Of a DNA stretch of 64,000 nucleotides, positions 38,337 through 49,523 are shown piece after piece (the first letter of the stretch is position 1; each line of letters begins with the position of its first letter). Origin of the DNA: Xenorhabdus poinarii G6 (lineage in GTDB: Bacteria; Pseudomonadota; Gammaproteobacteria; Enterobacterales; Enterobacteriaceae); the NCBI RefSeq assembly GCF_000968175.1, contig NZ_FO704551.1:2418001-2482000 (forward strand), read 5' to 3'. Both the position numbers and the translations under genes were made by a program. The notes below the pieces were generated by a model. That model saw only the letters and a program-made list of their open reading frames with translations, did not search any database and was not told the DNA's origin.

Positions 38337-39563
38337 TCAGCCGCCGAAATCATCCAGCAAGATGTTTTCATCTTCTACACCGAGGTCTTTCAACATCTTA
38401 ATGACCGCCGCATTCATGACCGGAGGCCCACACATATAGAACTCACAGTCTTCTGGCGCCGGATGATCTTTCAGGTAGTTCTCATACAGGACATTATGAA
38501 TAAAGCCGGTATACCCTTCCCAGTTATCTTCTGGCAACGCATCTGACAGTGCCACATGCCATGTGAAGTTCTCATTTTCTGCCGCCAGCTGATCAAAATC
38601 TTCGGTATAGAACATTTCACGCTTAGAGCGCGCACCATACCAGAAAGAGATCTTACGCTTTGAATTCAAACGGTTAAGTTGGTCAAAAATGTGGGAACGC
38701 ATAGGCGCCATACCTGCACCGCCCCCGATAAAGATCATTTCCGCATCGGTCTCTTTCGCAAAGAATTCACCAAATGGGCCAGAAATCGTGACCTTATCAC
38801 CCGCTTTCAGTGACCAAATGTAGGAAGACATGATACCCGGAGTAACATCTGGATTTCTTGGGGGTGGTGTTGCAATACGCACGTTCAGCATGATAATGCC
38901 ATGCTCTTCCGGGTAGTTCGCCATTGAATATGCGCGGATCGTCGGCTCTTTAACTTCAGAGACATAACGGAACAGATTGAATTTATCCCAATCTTCACGG
39001 TATTCCTGCGGTACATCAAAATCGGAATAACGCGCTACGTGTGGAGGACATTCAATTTGAATGTAACCCCCTGCACGGAATGGCACAACTTCCCCGTCAG
39101 GAATTTTCAGCTTCAATTCTTTAATGAACGTGGCTTTATTATCGTTGGAGATAACTTCACATTCCCATTTCTTAACGCCGAAGATGTCCTCTGGCAATTC
39201 AATTTTCAGATCTTGTTTAACATTGACCTGACATGCCAACCGACAGCCTTCTTTTGCCTCACGTTTATTGATATGGGAAAGTTCTGTTGGCAGGATATCA
39301 CCACCACCTGCTTTGATTTTCACCCGGCATTGACCACAAGAGCCACCGCCACCGCAGGCAGAAGACACAAAAATCCCCTGACTGGAAAGCATATTCAATA
39401 ACTTGTCGCCAGCAGGGGCTGAAAAACTCTTATCTTCGTCGCCATTGACTTCAACTTTAATATCCCCGGTGTTCACTAACTTAGATTTTGCAAACAAAAT
39501 CATTGCCGTCAGTACTAACACAATCAGGGTAAACATTACTACGCCTAGAATGATTATATCCAT
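38337..39563 (-). CDS. nqrF: Na+-NQR subunit F
   Basis: NqrF is the NADH-oxidising entry subunit. One N-terminal membrane helix is followed by a [2Fe-2S] domain with C70, C76, C79 ([11 protein letters not shown]) and C111 (CRLAC), the same positions as in Vibrio cholerae. The FAD domain has [11 protein letters not shown] and the NADH domain has [15 protein letters not shown] and the C-terminal [10 protein letters not shown]. Length is 408 aa. It is the last structural gene of nqrABCDEF. Confidence 0.98.
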   Translation of the reverse strand: MDIIILGVVMFTLIVLVLTAMILFAKSKLVNTGDIKVEVNGDEDKSFSAPAGDKLLNMLSSQGIFVSSACGGGGSCGQCRVKIKAGGGDILPTELSHINKREAKEGCRLACQVNVKQDLKIELPEDIFGVKKWECEVISNDNKATFIKELKLKIPDGEVVPFRAGGYIQIECPPHVARYSDFDVPQEYREDWDKFNLFRYVSEVKEPTIRAYSMANYPEEHGIIMLNVRIATPPPRNPDVTPGIMSSYIWSLKAGDKVTISGPFGEFFAKETDAEMIFIGGGAGMAPMRSHIFDQLNRLNSKRKISFWYGARSKREMFYTEDFDQLAAENENFTWHVALSDALPEDNWEGYTGFIHNVLYENYLKDHPAPEDCEFYMCGPPVMNAAVIKMLKDLGVEDENILLDDFGG

Positions 39564-39578
39564 GAATTCTTCTCGCCT

Positions 39579-40175
39579 TTAGAGCTGCACACCGGAGAAG
39601 GACATAAAGCCCAATGCCATCAAACCGGTGGTGACAAAGGTGATGCCTAATCCTTTCAGACCCGCTGGAACATCCGCATATTTCATTTTTTCACGGATAG
39701 CCGCCATCAGAACAATGGCCAACATCCACCCCATGCCTGAGCCAAAGCCATATACGATAGACTCACTGAAGTTATAGTCACGCTGTGCCATGAATGAAAC
39801 GCCACCGAAAATCGCACAGTTGACCGTAATTAATGGCAGGAAAATGCCCAATGCGTTGTAAAGCGCCGGAACATAACGGTCTAAGATCATTTCCAGGATC
39901 TGCACCAGTGCCGCAATTACCCCGATAAAAGTAATGAAGTTCAGAAAGCTCAGATCCACCCCATCTATCAAGGCTCCATCACGGAGTACCAGATTGTAGA
40001 CAAGATTATTAGCCGGAACGGAAATACCTAATACGACAGTGACAGCCACACCCAGACCAAAAGCCGTCTTAACGTTTTTTGATACTGCCAAAAACGTACA
40101 CATACCGAGGAAGAACGATAACGCCATATTCTCGATAAAGACTGCGCGGACAAACAAACTGATATAGTGTTCCAT
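39579..40175 (-). CDS. nqrE: Na+-NQR subunit E
   Basis: NqrE is a polytopic subunit that, with NqrD, forms an inverted-topology pair coordinating an iron centre in the membrane. The 198-aa protein has six hydrophobic segments and conserved cysteine-containing stretches [13 protein letters not shown] and [16 protein letters not shown]. It lies 15 bp upstream of nqrF in the operon. Confidence 0.97.
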   Translation of the reverse strand: MEHYISLFVRAVFIENMALSFFLGMCTFLAVSKNVKTAFGLGVAVTVVLGISVPANNLVYNLVLRDGALIDGVDLSFLNFITFIGVIAALVQILEMILDRYVPALYNALGIFLPLITVNCAIFGGVSFMAQRDYNFSESIVYGFGSGMGWMLAIVLMAAIREKMKYADVPAGLKGLGITFVTTGLMALGFMSFSGVQL

Positions 40176-40183
40176 TTTGTTTG

Positions 40184-40813
40184 TTACTCCTTCTCAATCT
40201 GCGCAGGTTTCAGGGTTCGCAGACCCCAAATCAGCATACCAATAATAAAGAATGCACTCGGTGCCAGCAAAAACAGGCCGTTTGGTTGATACCAACCCCC
40301 ATTTTTGACTGATTCCAGCACCGTCATACCGAACAATTTCCCTGAACCAAACAGCTCACGCAAGAAACCCACCAGCAACAGAATGACGCCATAGCCCAAA
40401 CCATTACCAATCCCATCCATAAAACTTTCAACAGGTGGGGCTTTCATGGCATAAGCTTCAGCACGTCCCATGACAATACAGTTCGTGATAATAAGACCCA
40501 CAAACACCGAAAGCTGTTTAGAAATTTCATAGGCATAAGCCTGCAAAATCTGGTCTACGACAATCACCAGCGATGCAATGATCGCCATCTGTACAATGAT
40601 TCTCACACTGCCAGGGATGTAATTACGAATCAATGAAATGAAAAAGTTGGAAAACGCGGTAACCAATGTCACCGCAATCGTCATGACCAGCGCAGTTTCC
40701 AGCTTAGTGGTCACCGCCAGCGCTGAACAGACCCCCAAAACCTGCAAGGCAATTGGGTTATTATCAAACAGTGGCCCAAGCAGGACACGTTTTATCTCTT
40801 TACTATCAGCCAT
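40184..40813 (-). CDS. nqrD: Na+-NQR subunit D
   Basis: NqrD is the partner of NqrE. The 209-aa protein has six hydrophobic segments with the cysteine motifs [15 protein letters not shown] and [19 protein letters not shown], which pair with those of NqrE at the iron site. Its start overlaps the nqrC stop by eight bases, and nqrE follows after eight bases, indicating coupled translation. Confidence 0.97.
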   Translation of the reverse strand: MADSKEIKRVLLGPLFDNNPIALQVLGVCSALAVTTKLETALVMTIAVTLVTAFSNFFISLIRNYIPGSVRIIVQMAIIASLVIVVDQILQAYAYEISKQLSVFVGLIITNCIVMGRAEAYAMKAPPVESFMDGIGNGLGYGVILLLVGFLRELFGSGKLFGMTVLESVKNGGWYQPNGLFLLAPSAFFIIGMLIWGLRTLKPAQIEKE

Positions 40814-41600
40814 CTTTCAAGGCTCCCTCACGTACTTTTTTCAGGAACGGGCCAAAGCCGTTATCACCTAGCCAGAAATCAAACATATGCTGAACGCCGT
40901 TAGACGTCAGTGTTGCTCCAGACAGGCCATCTACGCCATAAGGATTATTACCGGCACCACCACGGACGATGGTAATCGCTGGCGTCCCTTCCGGGGTATA
41001 GAGCTTTTTACCGATCCACTGCTTACGCCATTGTGGATTATCCACCTCTCCCCCCAGACCCGGCGTTTCACCCTGAGAATAGTAAGTAATGCCACGCGAG
41101 GTTACGCCATCCACATCAATGGCAACGAAAGCATACATCATGGACCACAGGCCAGAACCGTACACAGGCAGCACTAACTCCGTCGTTTCTCCTTGCTCAT
41201 TTTTCACCAGATAGATCTCTGCCATATTGGCACGACGGCGAATTTTTGCCTTATCCTGTTCTGGTGACAGCGCGATGCTGGTTTCATCACCACGCAGCGC
41301 GTTATTCAGATCAAAGTTACCACGACTTTTTTCCAGCCTGGCTGTTTTCAAATCAAGCAATTCAGGCTGAATGCGGCGGTTATAGATTTCTTTTATTTCT
41401 GCGGTAGACATATTCGGTTTCAATAAACCCGCTACATCCAGAATATTACGCTGTTTATCCAGTTGTTTCTGTTCTTGCTGCTGTGCTTTCAAGCCTACGG
41501 CTGATCCCGCCACCACAATTGAACAGACAAGGCACAGCACAAAAACCACCAGAAACGTTCTGGCAATGCTGTCATTATTTTTTGGTTTATCATTAGCCAC
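40806..41600 (-). CDS. nqrC: Na+-NQR subunit C
   Basis: NqrC carries FMN bound covalently to a threonine in the motif [12 protein letters not shown] (T230 by my count). The 264-aa protein has one N-terminal membrane helix ([20 protein letters not shown]) and a large periplasmic domain with [19 protein letters not shown]. The start is GTG at 41600 with GGAG nine bases ahead; the longer ORF reading to 41645 lies inside nqrB. It overlaps nqrB by eight bases. Confidence 0.95.
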   Translation of the reverse strand: MANDKPKNNDSIARTFLVVFVLCLVCSIVVAGSAVGLKAQQQEQKQLDKQRNILDVAGLLKPNMSTAEIKEIYNRRIQPELLDLKTARLEKSRGNFDLNNALRGDETSIALSPEQDKAKIRRRANMAEIYLVKNEQGETTELVLPVYGSGLWSMMYAFVAIDVDGVTSRGITYYSQGETPGLGGEVDNPQWRKQWIGKKLYTPEGTPAITIVRGGAGNNPYGVDGLSGATLTSNGVQHMFDFWLGDNGFGPFLKKVREGALKDG

Positions 41601-42831
41601 GGGCTTTTCTCCGCTTAATGTTGGCCTGCACGACCAGATAATCAAACAGTGGCGCGAACAGGTTAGCGAACAGGATCGCCAACATCATTCCTTCCGGGTA
41701 AGCCGGGTTAACCACCCTGATCAGAACACACATCGCTCCAATCAAAATGCCGTATGCCCATTTCCCTTTATCCGTAAACGCGGCGGATACGGGGTCAGTG
41801 GCCATAAAGATCATACCGAAAGCAAAGCCCCCCAGAACCATATGCCAGTACCACGTCATCGCAAACATCGGGTTTGTGGTAGAGCCAATAGCATTAAACA
41901 GGTAAGACGTTGCGATCATCCCGAGCATGACACCCGCAACGATGCGCCATGAAGCGATACGGGCAAACAGAATGATGGCACCACCGATGAAAATCATCAG
42001 CGTGGAGACTTCACCCACTGAACCGGGAATATTACCGATAAAGGCATCCATCCAAGTGACCGGCTGCCCGGTAATGGTATTCATCAAACCATGTTGACCC
42101 GCAGTTGCCCATTGAGACAACGGCGTTGCACCAGAGAAACCGTCAGCCGCTGTCCAGACTAAATCCCCTGAAATTTGTGCAGGATAAGCAAAAAACAGGA
42201 AAGCACGGCCGGCTAATGCCGGGTTAAGGAAGTTACGCCCCGTTCCCCCAAAGATTTCTTTTGCGATCACGACACCAAACGAGATCCCCAAAGCGGCCTG
42301 CCACAACGGCAGTGTTGGTGGCACAATCAGCGCAAACAGAATCGAGCTGACAAAGAAGCCTTCGTTGATTTCGTGTTTACGGATGAGAGCAAACAAAATT
42401 TCCCAAAAGCCCCCCACCGCAAAAACCACCGCATAAATTGGCAGGAAGTAGGTTGCGCCAAGCAACATTTTACTGCCCCAACCGGCATCCGGTGTTAATG
42501 ACGCACCAAGATACTGAGCCACAAGATAATGCCAGTCAGACGCCAGAATCTGCTGTAAAGCCTCTCCATTATATAAATGCGCCAGAGCAGGTATCGCCTG
42601 ATTGCCGACGTTATACATTCCCCAAAACATCGCAGGGAAAACTGACAGCCACACCAGGATCATCATACGTTTGAGATCGATGGCATCACGAACATGGGCA
42701 TGCCCTTTTGTCACTGTCCCCGGTGTGTAAAAAACGGTGCTCACTGCCTCATAAAGAGGATAATATTTTTCCAGTTTGCCACCGGCCTCGAAGTGGTGTT
42801 CTACTTTCTCAAATAAATTTTTCAGGCCCAT
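41593..42831 (-). CDS. nqrB: Na+-NQR subunit B
   Basis: NqrB is the large membrane subunit with covalent FMN, riboflavin, and the sodium path and quinone site. The FMN threonine is T236 in [10 protein letters not shown], the position known in V. cholerae. The 412-aa protein has about ten membrane segments; other landmarks are [35 protein letters not shown] and [20 protein letters not shown]. It starts three bases after nqrA. Confidence 0.98.
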   Translation of the reverse strand: MGLKNLFEKVEHHFEAGGKLEKYYPLYEAVSTVFYTPGTVTKGHAHVRDAIDLKRMMILVWLSVFPAMFWGMYNVGNQAIPALAHLYNGEALQQILASDWHYLVAQYLGASLTPDAGWGSKMLLGATYFLPIYAVVFAVGGFWEILFALIRKHEINEGFFVSSILFALIVPPTLPLWQAALGISFGVVIAKEIFGGTGRNFLNPALAGRAFLFFAYPAQISGDLVWTAADGFSGATPLSQWATAGQHGLMNTITGQPVTWMDAFIGNIPGSVGEVSTLMIFIGGAIILFARIASWRIVAGVMLGMIATSYLFNAIGSTTNPMFAMTWYWHMVLGGFAFGMIFMATDPVSAAFTDKGKWAYGILIGAMCVLIRVVNPAYPEGMMLAILFANLFAPLFDYLVVQANIKRRKARG

Positions 42832-42834
42832 GAA

Positions 42835-44178
42835 TTACCCTTCCAGCTCAATCTTAGTCAGCACGTCACGCAGTACCGGACCGTACTCATATTTGCCAGG
42901 GCAAACATAGGTACACAATGCTAAATCTTCTTCATCCAGCTCCAGACAGCCCAGTGCCTGAGCACTCTCTGTATCACCTGCAAGTAAATCACGCAGCAGG
43001 TGCGTTGCCATGATATCCAGCGGCATGACACGCTCATAGTTGCCAATTGGCACCATAGAACGTTCTCCACCATTTGTGGTCGTTGAGAAAGCAAATCGTT
43101 TCTTTTTCAAGAAATGACCAATGGTGGTGCGGGTAATGGAGAATTTGTTCACGCCTGGTGCAATCCAACCGAACAGCTCTTTTTCCCGGCCTTCGGCCAG
43201 AACGGAAACTAACGTATGAAAGCGACCAAGATAATGACGAACATCATCTGATTTCGTACCACACAGTACGGAACCCGAAATAATGCGGTTTTCACCCTCT
43301 TTCAATTGATTTTGCGTCAACTCCAGCAAATCAGCCCCTAACTGAGTACGTATCAGGCGTGGTGATTTAACCTGTGGTCCTGCCAGAGAGATGATGCGAT
43401 CCGTGTAAAGCTCGCCCGTGGTAAACAGTTTACCGATCGCAATCACATCCTGATAACCCAGATGCCATACTGTTTTTTGGGCACTGACCGGCTCAAGGAA
43501 ATGGATGTGAGTACCCACTAAACCGGCAGGGTGTGGGCCAGCAAACAGGTTATAAGTGATTTGAGCGTTATTTCCTGTGGTTGGAATATGCCCCGCGCCG
43601 TGGCAGACGTGGACTTTTCCATCTGTCAATGTTGACAGAACATTCAGGCCATCAACAAAAGCCTCTTCCTGAGTTGCGATAACGACTAGAGGATCAGCCG
43701 CCAGTGGCTGGGTATCCATAGCCGTGACAAAGATCGCCTTTGGTATTGAACCGGGAACAGGAGAACGACTGAAAGGACGTGTACGCAATGCTGTCCATAG
43801 CCCTGACGCAAGCAGGTTTTTTTCTACCTGTTCACGGTTCAGGTTAGCAAGTTCGGCACGCTCGTAACGATCAAACGTCACTTGCTCATGACCATTTAAT
43901 TCAATCACAACAGATTGCAAGACTCGACGCTCACCACGCCCAATGGTGACCACTTTACCGCTTGCAGGACTTGTGAAATAAACCCCTGGATTCTTCTTGT
44001 CTTCAAAAAGAATTTGACCTTTTTTAACATGCTCACCTTCCTTAACCAGCATAGAAGGACGCATTCCAACATACTCTTCGCCCAGTAAAGCAACATGGCG
44101 AATGGTTGAACCGTCTTCTATAACTTGGGCAGGCTCTCCTGCTATCGGGAGGTTGAGTCCTTTTTTAATTTTTATCAT
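42835..44178 (-). CDS. nqrA: Na+-NQR subunit A
   Basis: NqrA is the peripheral cytoplasmic subunit contacting NqrB and involved in ubiquinone interaction. The 447-aa protein begins [16 protein letters not shown] and contains [33 protein letters not shown] and a C-terminal region [21 protein letters not shown]. It is the first gene of nqrABCDEF-apbE-nqrM. Its ribosome-binding site is weak. A candidate extended -10 promoter lies about 170 bp upstream. Confidence 0.97.
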   Translation of the reverse strand: MIKIKKGLNLPIAGEPAQVIEDGSTIRHVALLGEEYVGMRPSMLVKEGEHVKKGQILFEDKKNPGVYFTSPASGKVVTIGRGERRVLQSVVIELNGHEQVTFDRYERAELANLNREQVEKNLLASGLWTALRTRPFSRSPVPGSIPKAIFVTAMDTQPLAADPLVVIATQEEAFVDGLNVLSTLTDGKVHVCHGAGHIPTTGNNAQITYNLFAGPHPAGLVGTHIHFLEPVSAQKTVWHLGYQDVIAIGKLFTTGELYTDRIISLAGPQVKSPRLIRTQLGADLLELTQNQLKEGENRIISGSVLCGTKSDDVRHYLGRFHTLVSVLAEGREKELFGWIAPGVNKFSITRTTIGHFLKKKRFAFSTTTNGGERSMVPIGNYERVMPLDIMATHLLRDLLAGDTESAQALGCLELDEEDLALCTYVCPGKYEYGPVLRDVLTKIELEG

Positions 44179-44598
44179 AAGATTTGCACAAGTTTATTAG
44201 TTAAATCATATACTACAGATTGCCCTATGGTATTCCCTCAGGGTAATGCAGCAGCTTCAGTAATAAAAAACCCTCTTGAACGATAGAGATCTCAAGTTAT
44301 TCACCCCGATAATCGTTACAATTTTCTCTTAAATTTCGCCAGCGGTAATTCTAACACCTCCCCCATTGACTGTCTGATTAAACAAGTGACTTAGTTCAAG
44401 CAAATAAGAATAATTTCTCTGTTAAACCGCTAATTATTCGGAAAAGACGAGCCTCTCCATCGTTTTTACCTACAACAGAACAGTTTTCAACCGAAAAATA
44501 ACTTCAAAGAACAGAATATCGCTGTTATCTTTGACTCATCGTTTCTCAAAAAATGGCAATCAAAATCCTGATATTTCCTCTAACTACCCGGTTATGTT
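44179..44598. other. Divergent region nqrA / dpaA
   Basis: The 420 bp contain a candidate nqr promoter near 44348 and an imperfect inverted repeat CTTGA...TCAAG near 44273-44294. I saw no ORF or confident regulator site. dpaA has no strong ribosome-binding site before its ATG. Confidence 0.4.
44348..44356 (-). promoter_or_regulatory. Candidate extended -10 promoter for nqrA operon
   Basis: The minus strand reads GGTGTTAGAATTACC: TAGAAT preceded by TG one base away, an extended -10. The -35 is poor. It is the best candidate for the nqr promoter, leaving a leader of about 165 bases. Confidence 0.4.
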
Positions 44599-45420
44599 AT
44601 GAAAAAAATAACATTTTGTCTTTCACTGAACCTCTCATTCGGCTCACTACTGTTGTATGTACCTCTTTTGGCCGCGGTATGCTTATCCGTAGCGCAAGCG
44701 TCGGTTGTACACACCTCTCACTCACCCTCGGCGATCACCGAAGAGGCTTTCTTATGGCCCAAACTGTCAGCTAAAAAACCGTTATTAAAACGAATGGGGG
44801 CCAAGGTTTTCATTCAGATCTTGAAAGAAGAAAGGCGCCTTGAACTTTATACGGAAGACAACACCGGCCATTATCAATTGACTCAAAGTTACACGATTTG
44901 TAACTACTCTGGCGGACTTGGCCCGAAGACACAGAATGGTGATTTCAAAAGTCCCGAAGGGTTTTACCATGTCAGCCCCAAACAGTTAAACCCTAATAGC
45001 CACTATTATCGGGCCATTAATCTGGGTTTTCCCAATGAGCTTGATAAATCCAAAGGATACTCCGGCAATCATTTAATGATTCATGGTGAATGTAAATCCA
45101 TTGGCTGTTATGCCATGACCAATCGCTATATGGATGAGATATATCAGTACGCAGAAAGTGCATTTCAGCATGGACAGCATGAAATTAAAATCAATATTTA
45201 TCCTTTTCGCATGACTCCACAAAATATGATGCGGCATAGGAATAATAATAATTACTTGTTTTGGCGGCAATTACAGCCCGCCTATGCATATTTTATCCAA
45301 AATAGCATTCCTGCTACTGTTAACGTAATAGACGGGCAATATGTTGTTAACGTGGAACCAAAAAATCAGTTCCCCTTATGGAATAATAAATCAAACTATC
45401 TTTTCTCCAAAGTGAAATAG
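44599..45420 (+). CDS. dpaA: DpaA (YafK), L,D-transpeptidase-fold murein hydrolase
   Basis: DpaA detaches Braun lipoprotein from peptidoglycan in E. coli. The 273-aa precursor has a signal sequence (cleavage near VAQA, residue 34) and the YkuD-type catalytic motif with H162 (MIHGECKS) and catalytic C170 (SIGCYAMTN). The YafK-specific NYSGGLGPKTQNGDFKSPEGFY is also present. Its last 30 bp overlap yafJ on the opposite strand. It is divergent from nqrA. Confidence 0.92.
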   Translation: MKKITFCLSLNLSFGSLLLYVPLLAAVCLSVAQASVVHTSHSPSAITEEAFLWPKLSAKKPLLKRMGAKVFIQILKEERRLELYTEDNTGHYQLTQSYTICNYSGGLGPKTQNGDFKSPEGFYHVSPKQLNPNSHYYRAINLGFPNELDKSKGYSGNHLMIHGECKSIGCYAMTNRYMDEIYQYAESAFQHGQHEIKINIYPFRMTPQNMMRHRNNNNYLFWRQLQPAYAYFIQNSIPATVNVIDGQYVVNVEPKNQFPLWNNKSNYLFSKVK

Positions 45421-46158
45421 CGCATAGTGACCAGATTCAATACGGTGCCAAAACTCATTTCCGGTTAAGGGTTGCGTGGCAATCACAGAGACCACATCCC
45501 CGGACTGAGTGTGTTGCTGAAAATCAATTTCCATATCCTGATCAAGTAATTTAGCTCTACCGAAAGGAGCACGACGCGTAATCCAATGCAATTGTGTCGA
45601 ACAGTAAGCCATCACAAACTGCCCATCTGACAACAGCATATTGAAAACCCCTTTGTGTCCCAGTTGCGCCGCCAGAGAAGCAATAAATTTAAAGACTGCC
45701 GGCCAGTTGGCAGGACGTTTAGGGTATTTCAATGATAATTGATGTAATATCCAGCAAAATGCCCTTTCACTGTCTGTCTCCCCTACCGGTCGGTAACTCC
45801 CTGTTTTCAGTTGCTTGTAACCCTTAAGCTGACCGTTATGGGCATACGTCCAATACTTCCCCCATAATTCACGAGTAAATGGATGTGTATTGACCAGTGA
45901 CACTTTTCCCCTGTTTGCCTGACGAATATGCGCCACAATCACTTCGGACTTGATCGGATAGCCTTGCACAAATTGGGCGACAGGTGAGTGACAACTGGAT
46001 TGATGATCTTTAAATGTCCGGTATCCCAATCCCTCATAAAAGGTCACTCCCCAGCCATCCTTATGCGGGCCGGTATATCCCCCACGCTGAATAAGACCAC
46101 TCAGACTGAAAACGATATCGGTCGGCACGTTGGCGCTCATGCCAAGTAATTCACACAT
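45391..46158 (-). CDS. yafJ: YafJ, class II glutamine amidotransferase
   Basis: YafJ has an N-terminal-nucleophile (Ntn) GATase fold; its substrate is unsettled. From the ATG at 46158 the protein starts MCELLGMSANVPTDI, exposing the catalytic Cys2 after methionine removal. DGWGVTFYEG, HIRQANRGKVSLVNTHPF, YWTYAHNGQL and GETDSERAFCWIL are conserved. Upstream in-frame codons (MLLGGA) are excluded because the nucleophile must be N-terminal. It is 255 aa like E. coli YafJ. It lies 18 bp after gmhA and overlaps dpaA tail to tail. Confidence 0.93.
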   Translation of the reverse strand: MCELLGMSANVPTDIVFSLSGLIQRGGYTGPHKDGWGVTFYEGLGYRTFKDHQSSCHSPVAQFVQGYPIKSEVIVAHIRQANRGKVSLVNTHPFTRELWGKYWTYAHNGQLKGYKQLKTGSYRPVGETDSERAFCWILHQLSLKYPKRPANWPAVFKFIASLAAQLGHKGVFNMLLSDGQFVMAYCSTQLHWITRRAPFGRAKLLDQDMEIDFQQHTQSGDVVSVIATQPLTGNEFWHRIESGHYALFHFGEKIV

Positions 46159-46176
46159 TGCCCCCCCTAACAACAA

Positions 46177-46758
46177 TCAATCTTTTGCCATTTCTTTTTC
46201 AATCAATTGAATCAAAATATGAATGACTTTAATGTGAATTTCCTGAATACGATCTGCATAACCAAAATGCGGTACTCGAATTTCAACATCTGCCGTACCC
46301 GCCATTTTTCCGCCATCCTTACCCGTCAGCGTAATGACTTTCATTCCCTTGGTACGGGCAACTTCAACCGCTTTAATGATATTACCAGAATTGCCCGACG
46401 TCGAAATACCGAGTAAGACATCACCTTTCTGACCAACAGCTTCAAGATAGCGGGAAAATACATAGTCATAACCAAAATCATTGCTCACGCAGGATAAATG
46501 GCTAGGATCGGAAATCGCAATCGCCGGATATCCCGGGCGATTTTCACGATAACGGCCGGTCAATTCCTCCGCAAAGTGCATGGCATCGCAATGTGAACCA
46601 CCATTTCCACAGGAAAGCACTTTTCCTCCCGCCTTGAATGCATCAGCCAGTAACATAGCGGCTTTTTGGATAGCGTCAATATTTGCATCATCACTAAGGA
46701 AATGAGCCAATGTGTCTGCGGCTTCGGATAATTCACTGCGGATCAGTTCTTGATACAT
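46177..46758 (-). CDS. gmhA: Sedoheptulose-7-phosphate isomerase GmhA
   Basis: GmhA makes D-glycero-D-manno-heptose 7-phosphate, the first step to the LPS inner-core heptose. The 193-aa SIS-domain protein (E. coli 192) shows [37 protein letters not shown], read here in parts as [20 protein letters not shown], then [13 protein letters not shown] and [20 protein letters not shown]. It is divergent from fadE, as lpcA is in E. coli, and precedes yafJ. Confidence 0.97.
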   Translation of the reverse strand: MYQELIRSELSEAADTLAHFLSDDANIDAIQKAAMLLADAFKAGGKVLSCGNGGSHCDAMHFAEELTGRYRENRPGYPAIAISDPSHLSCVSNDFGYDYVFSRYLEAVGQKGDVLLGISTSGNSGNIIKAVEVARTKGMKVITLTGKDGGKMAGTADVEIRVPHFGYADRIQEIHIKVIHILIQLIEKEMAKD

Positions 46759-46957
46759 GGAGCTTCTTCTCCTGAAAGGTCTTCGGACTTAAATACGGGC
46801 TAATCAGTGTAACGGATTCCCCCCCCTTAAAGAAGATATCATCGCACTTCAGTAAAATTCACAGATAAAACGAAAATGACTTTGTGAGCTAGATTGTAAT
46901 TAAGATGTAAACGTATTGATAAATACGTTTTCCTCATCTAAAAAGGAAGGACACCGT

Positions 46958-46974
46958 AACAGGTCAGACCTCTG
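46958..46974. promoter_or_regulatory. FadR operator upstream of fadE
   Basis: AACAGGTCAGACCTCTG closely matches the FadR consensus AACTGGTCNGACCNGTT, with the core GGTCAGACC intact. It lies 33 bp before the fadE ATG. In E. coli FadR represses fadE until long-chain acyl-CoA releases it. Confidence 0.8.
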
Positions 46975-47007
46975 ACAACTCAACCCGAGATTTACAGGAG
47001 TTTTACT

Positions 47008-49452
47008 ATGACCGCTCTCAGCATTATTTTATTTTTAGTCTTGATCGGCGGGCTTTGTTACCACAAAGTCAGCCTGACTGTCAGTAGCTTGCTGCTTGCT
47101 GCCTATACGCTGGTTATGGGTATGACGAGTCTTTGGAGCTACTGGCTGTTGTTACCGTTAGCCATTGTCCTATTTCCTCTTGTCTTTACACCAATACGTA
47201 TCTCTTTATTTTCTGCACCGGGTTTAAACGCCTTCCGTAAAGTGATGCCAAATATGTCCACGACAGAAAAAGAGGCGATTAATGCAGGGACCACCTGGTG
47301 GGAAGGTGACTTGTTCCGTGGTAACCCTGACTGGCAAAAACTGCATAACTATCCAAAACCGCAGTTAACTGCTGAAGAACAAGCCTTTATTGATGGGCCG
47401 GTAGAAGAAGCTTGCCGTATGGCAAATGATTTCCAAATCTCGCATGAATTGGCTGACTTACCCCCTGAACTTTGGGCTTATCTGAAAGAAAACCGCTTCT
47501 TTGCCATGATCATCAAAAAAGAATACGGTGGTCTGGAATTTTCCGCTTACGCTCAATCTCAGGTACTGCAAAAACTGGCCGGTGTATCCGGTATTCTAGC
47601 CATTACGGTCGGTGTACCTAACTCCTTAGGACCAGGTGAATTACTGCAACACTATGGCACTGATGAACAGAAAAAACGTTACTTGCCTGGCCTTGCCCGT
47701 GGTGAAGAAATACCTTGCTTTGCCCTGACCAGCCCGGAAGCCGGTTCAGATGCCGGCGCTATCCCTGATAGCGGGGTTGTCTGCATGGGGGAATGGGAAG
47801 GTGAACAAGTGCTCGGTATGCGCTTGAATTGGAATAAACGTTACATTACGCTTGCCCCTATTTCTACCGTACTGGGGTTAGCGTTTAAACTCTATGACCC
47901 AGACCATCTGCTTGGTGACACTGAATCACTGGGCATTACCTGTGCGTTGATCCCAACGAATACGCCAGGGGTTGAAATTGGTCGCCGCCATTTCCCCCTG
48001 AATATCCCATTCCAGAATGGACCGACCCGTGGTAAAGATATTTTTGTTCCTATCGATTACATCATTGGTGGGCCGCAAATGGCGGGTCAGGGCTGGCGTA
48101 TGCTGGTTGAATGTCTGTCGGTTGGTCGCGGCATTACTCTGCCATCCAACGCAACGGGAGGATTAAAAAGTGCAGCGATGTCAATCGGTGCTTACTCCTA
48201 TATCCGCCGTCAATTCAAACTGCCTATCGGTAAAATGGAAGGTATTGAAGAACCCTTAGCGCGTATCGCTGGTAACGCTTACCTGATGGATGCCGCCGCA
48301 ACCATGATTACCGGTGGTATCATGTTGGGGGAAAAACCGGCTGTTTTGTCTGCCATTGTGAAATATCACTGTACGCACCGGGGGCAACGTTCCATCATTG
48401 ATGCCATGGATATCGCTGGCGGGAAAGGTATCTGTCTTGGCCCATCTAACTTCCTTGCCCGTGGCTACCAGGGTGCCCCCATTGCCATTACCGTTGAGGG
48501 TGCAAATATTTTGACGCGTAGCATGATCATCTTTGGTCAGGGTGCTATCCGCTGCCATCCTTATGTCTTGGCTGAAATCGCGGCCGCAGAAAACAACAAT
48601 GTGAAAGCCTTTGACAAAGCATTGTTCGGTCACTTAGGTCATGTTGCCAGCAACACCCTGCGCAGCTTGTGGCTTGGTATTACCAAAGGCAGAACCAGCG
48701 GCGCACCCGTCAATGACGCGACCCGCCGTTATTACCAGCAGATCAATCGCCTGAGTGCTAACCTTGCCCTGCTCTCTGATGTTTCAATGGGCGTATTGGG
48801 CGGCAGCCTGAAACGCCGTGAACGTATTTCTGCCCGTCTGGGGGATATCCTGAGTCAAATCTTCCTGGCTTCTGCTACGTTGAAGCGTTATGAAGATGAA
48901 GGACGTCAGAAAGAAGATTTACCTTTAGTACAATGGGGCATCGAAGATAGTCTGCATCAGGCCGAGCAAGCGATAAATGATTTGTTGCGCAATTTCCCTA
49001 ACCGTTTGGTCGCCGGTTTAATGCGTGTCATTATCTTCCCGTTAGGCCGTGCACATACCGCCCCATCTGATAAATTGGATCACAAACTGGCTCAGCTATT
49101 ACAGACACCTTCCGCTACCCGTAGCCGGATTGGACGAGGGCAATATCTGATCCCAAGCGAACACAATCCGCACGGATTACTGGAAGAAGCCTTGCACGAT
49201 ATTATTGCAGCCGAGCCAATCCATGCCCGTTTAAGCCGCGAAGCCGCTAAAAACCTGAGCTTCACGCGCTTGGATAAATTAGCGGAACAAGCACTGGCAG
49301 AGCGCCGAATCACTCAGGAAGAAGCCGATATCCTGAAACGTGCTGAAAACAGTCGGCTGCGCTCAATCAATGTTGATGAATTTGAGCCGGACGCATTTAT
49401 TCCAAACTCAGCAAAACGACCTGAAAGCCAGCGTAAAACTCAAGCCGCCTGA
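47008..49452 (+). CDS. fadE: Acyl-CoA dehydrogenase FadE
   Basis: FadE catalyses the first oxidation of fatty acid beta-oxidation. The 814-aa length equals E. coli FadE. Two hydrophobic N-terminal segments (about 3-70) anchor it to the membrane. The acyl-CoA dehydrogenase core follows (about 130-500): [53 protein letters not shown] and [13 protein letters not shown]-terminal DUF1974-like extension follows from about 520. A FadR box lies just upstream and a terminator follows. It is divergent from gmhA. Confidence 0.97.
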   Translation: MTALSIILFLVLIGGLCYHKVSLTVSSLLLAAYTLVMGMTSLWSYWLLLPLAIVLFPLVFTPIRISLFSAPGLNAFRKVMPNMSTTEKEAINAGTTWWEGDLFRGNPDWQKLHNYPKPQLTAEEQAFIDGPVEEACRMANDFQISHELADLPPELWAYLKENRFFAMIIKKEYGGLEFSAYAQSQVLQKLAGVSGILAITVGVPNSLGPGELLQHYGTDEQKKRYLPGLARGEEIPCFALTSPEAGSDAGAIPDSGVVCMGEWEGEQVLGMRLNWNKRYITLAPISTVLGLAFKLYDPDHLLGDTESLGITCALIPTNTPGVEIGRRHFPLNIPFQNGPTRGKDIFVPIDYIIGGPQMAGQGWRMLVECLSVGRGITLPSNATGGLKSAAMSIGAYSYIRRQFKLPIGKMEGIEEPLARIAGNAYLMDAAATMITGGIMLGEKPAVLSAIVKYHCTHRGQRSIIDAMDIAGGKGICLGPSNFLARGYQGAPIAITVEGANILTRSMIIFGQGAIRCHPYVLAEIAAAENNNVKAFDKALFGHLGHVASNTLRSLWLGITKGRTSGAPVNDATRRYYQQINRLSANLALLSDVSMGVLGGSLKRRERISARLGDILSQIFLASATLKRYEDEGRQKEDLPLVQWGIEDSLHQAEQAINDLLRNFPNRLVAGLMRVIIFPLGRAHTAPSDKLDHKLAQLLQTPSATRSRIGRGQYLIPSEHNPHGLLEEALHDIIAAEPIHARLSREAAKNLSFTRLDKLAEQALAERRITQEEADILKRAENSRLRSINVDEFEPDAFIPNSAKRPESQRKTQAA

Positions 49453-49488
49453 CGCTGTTCTCACGCATGGATTAAGCTCAGGCATGAA

Positions 49489-49520
49489 AAAATACGGGGA
49501 ACGTGATGTCCCCGTATTTT
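49489..49520. terminator. Bidirectional terminator between fadE and lysA
   Basis: AAAATACGGGGA and TCCCCGTATTTT form a 12-bp stem with an 8-base loop. T-rich sequence follows on both strands, and the two genes converge here. Confidence 0.9.
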
Positions 49521-49523
49521 ATT

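Noticed and set aside
48256..48633. 125-aa antisense ORF inside fadE
   Set aside because: It is a shadow of the highly conserved fadE coding strand; no independent evidence supports it.
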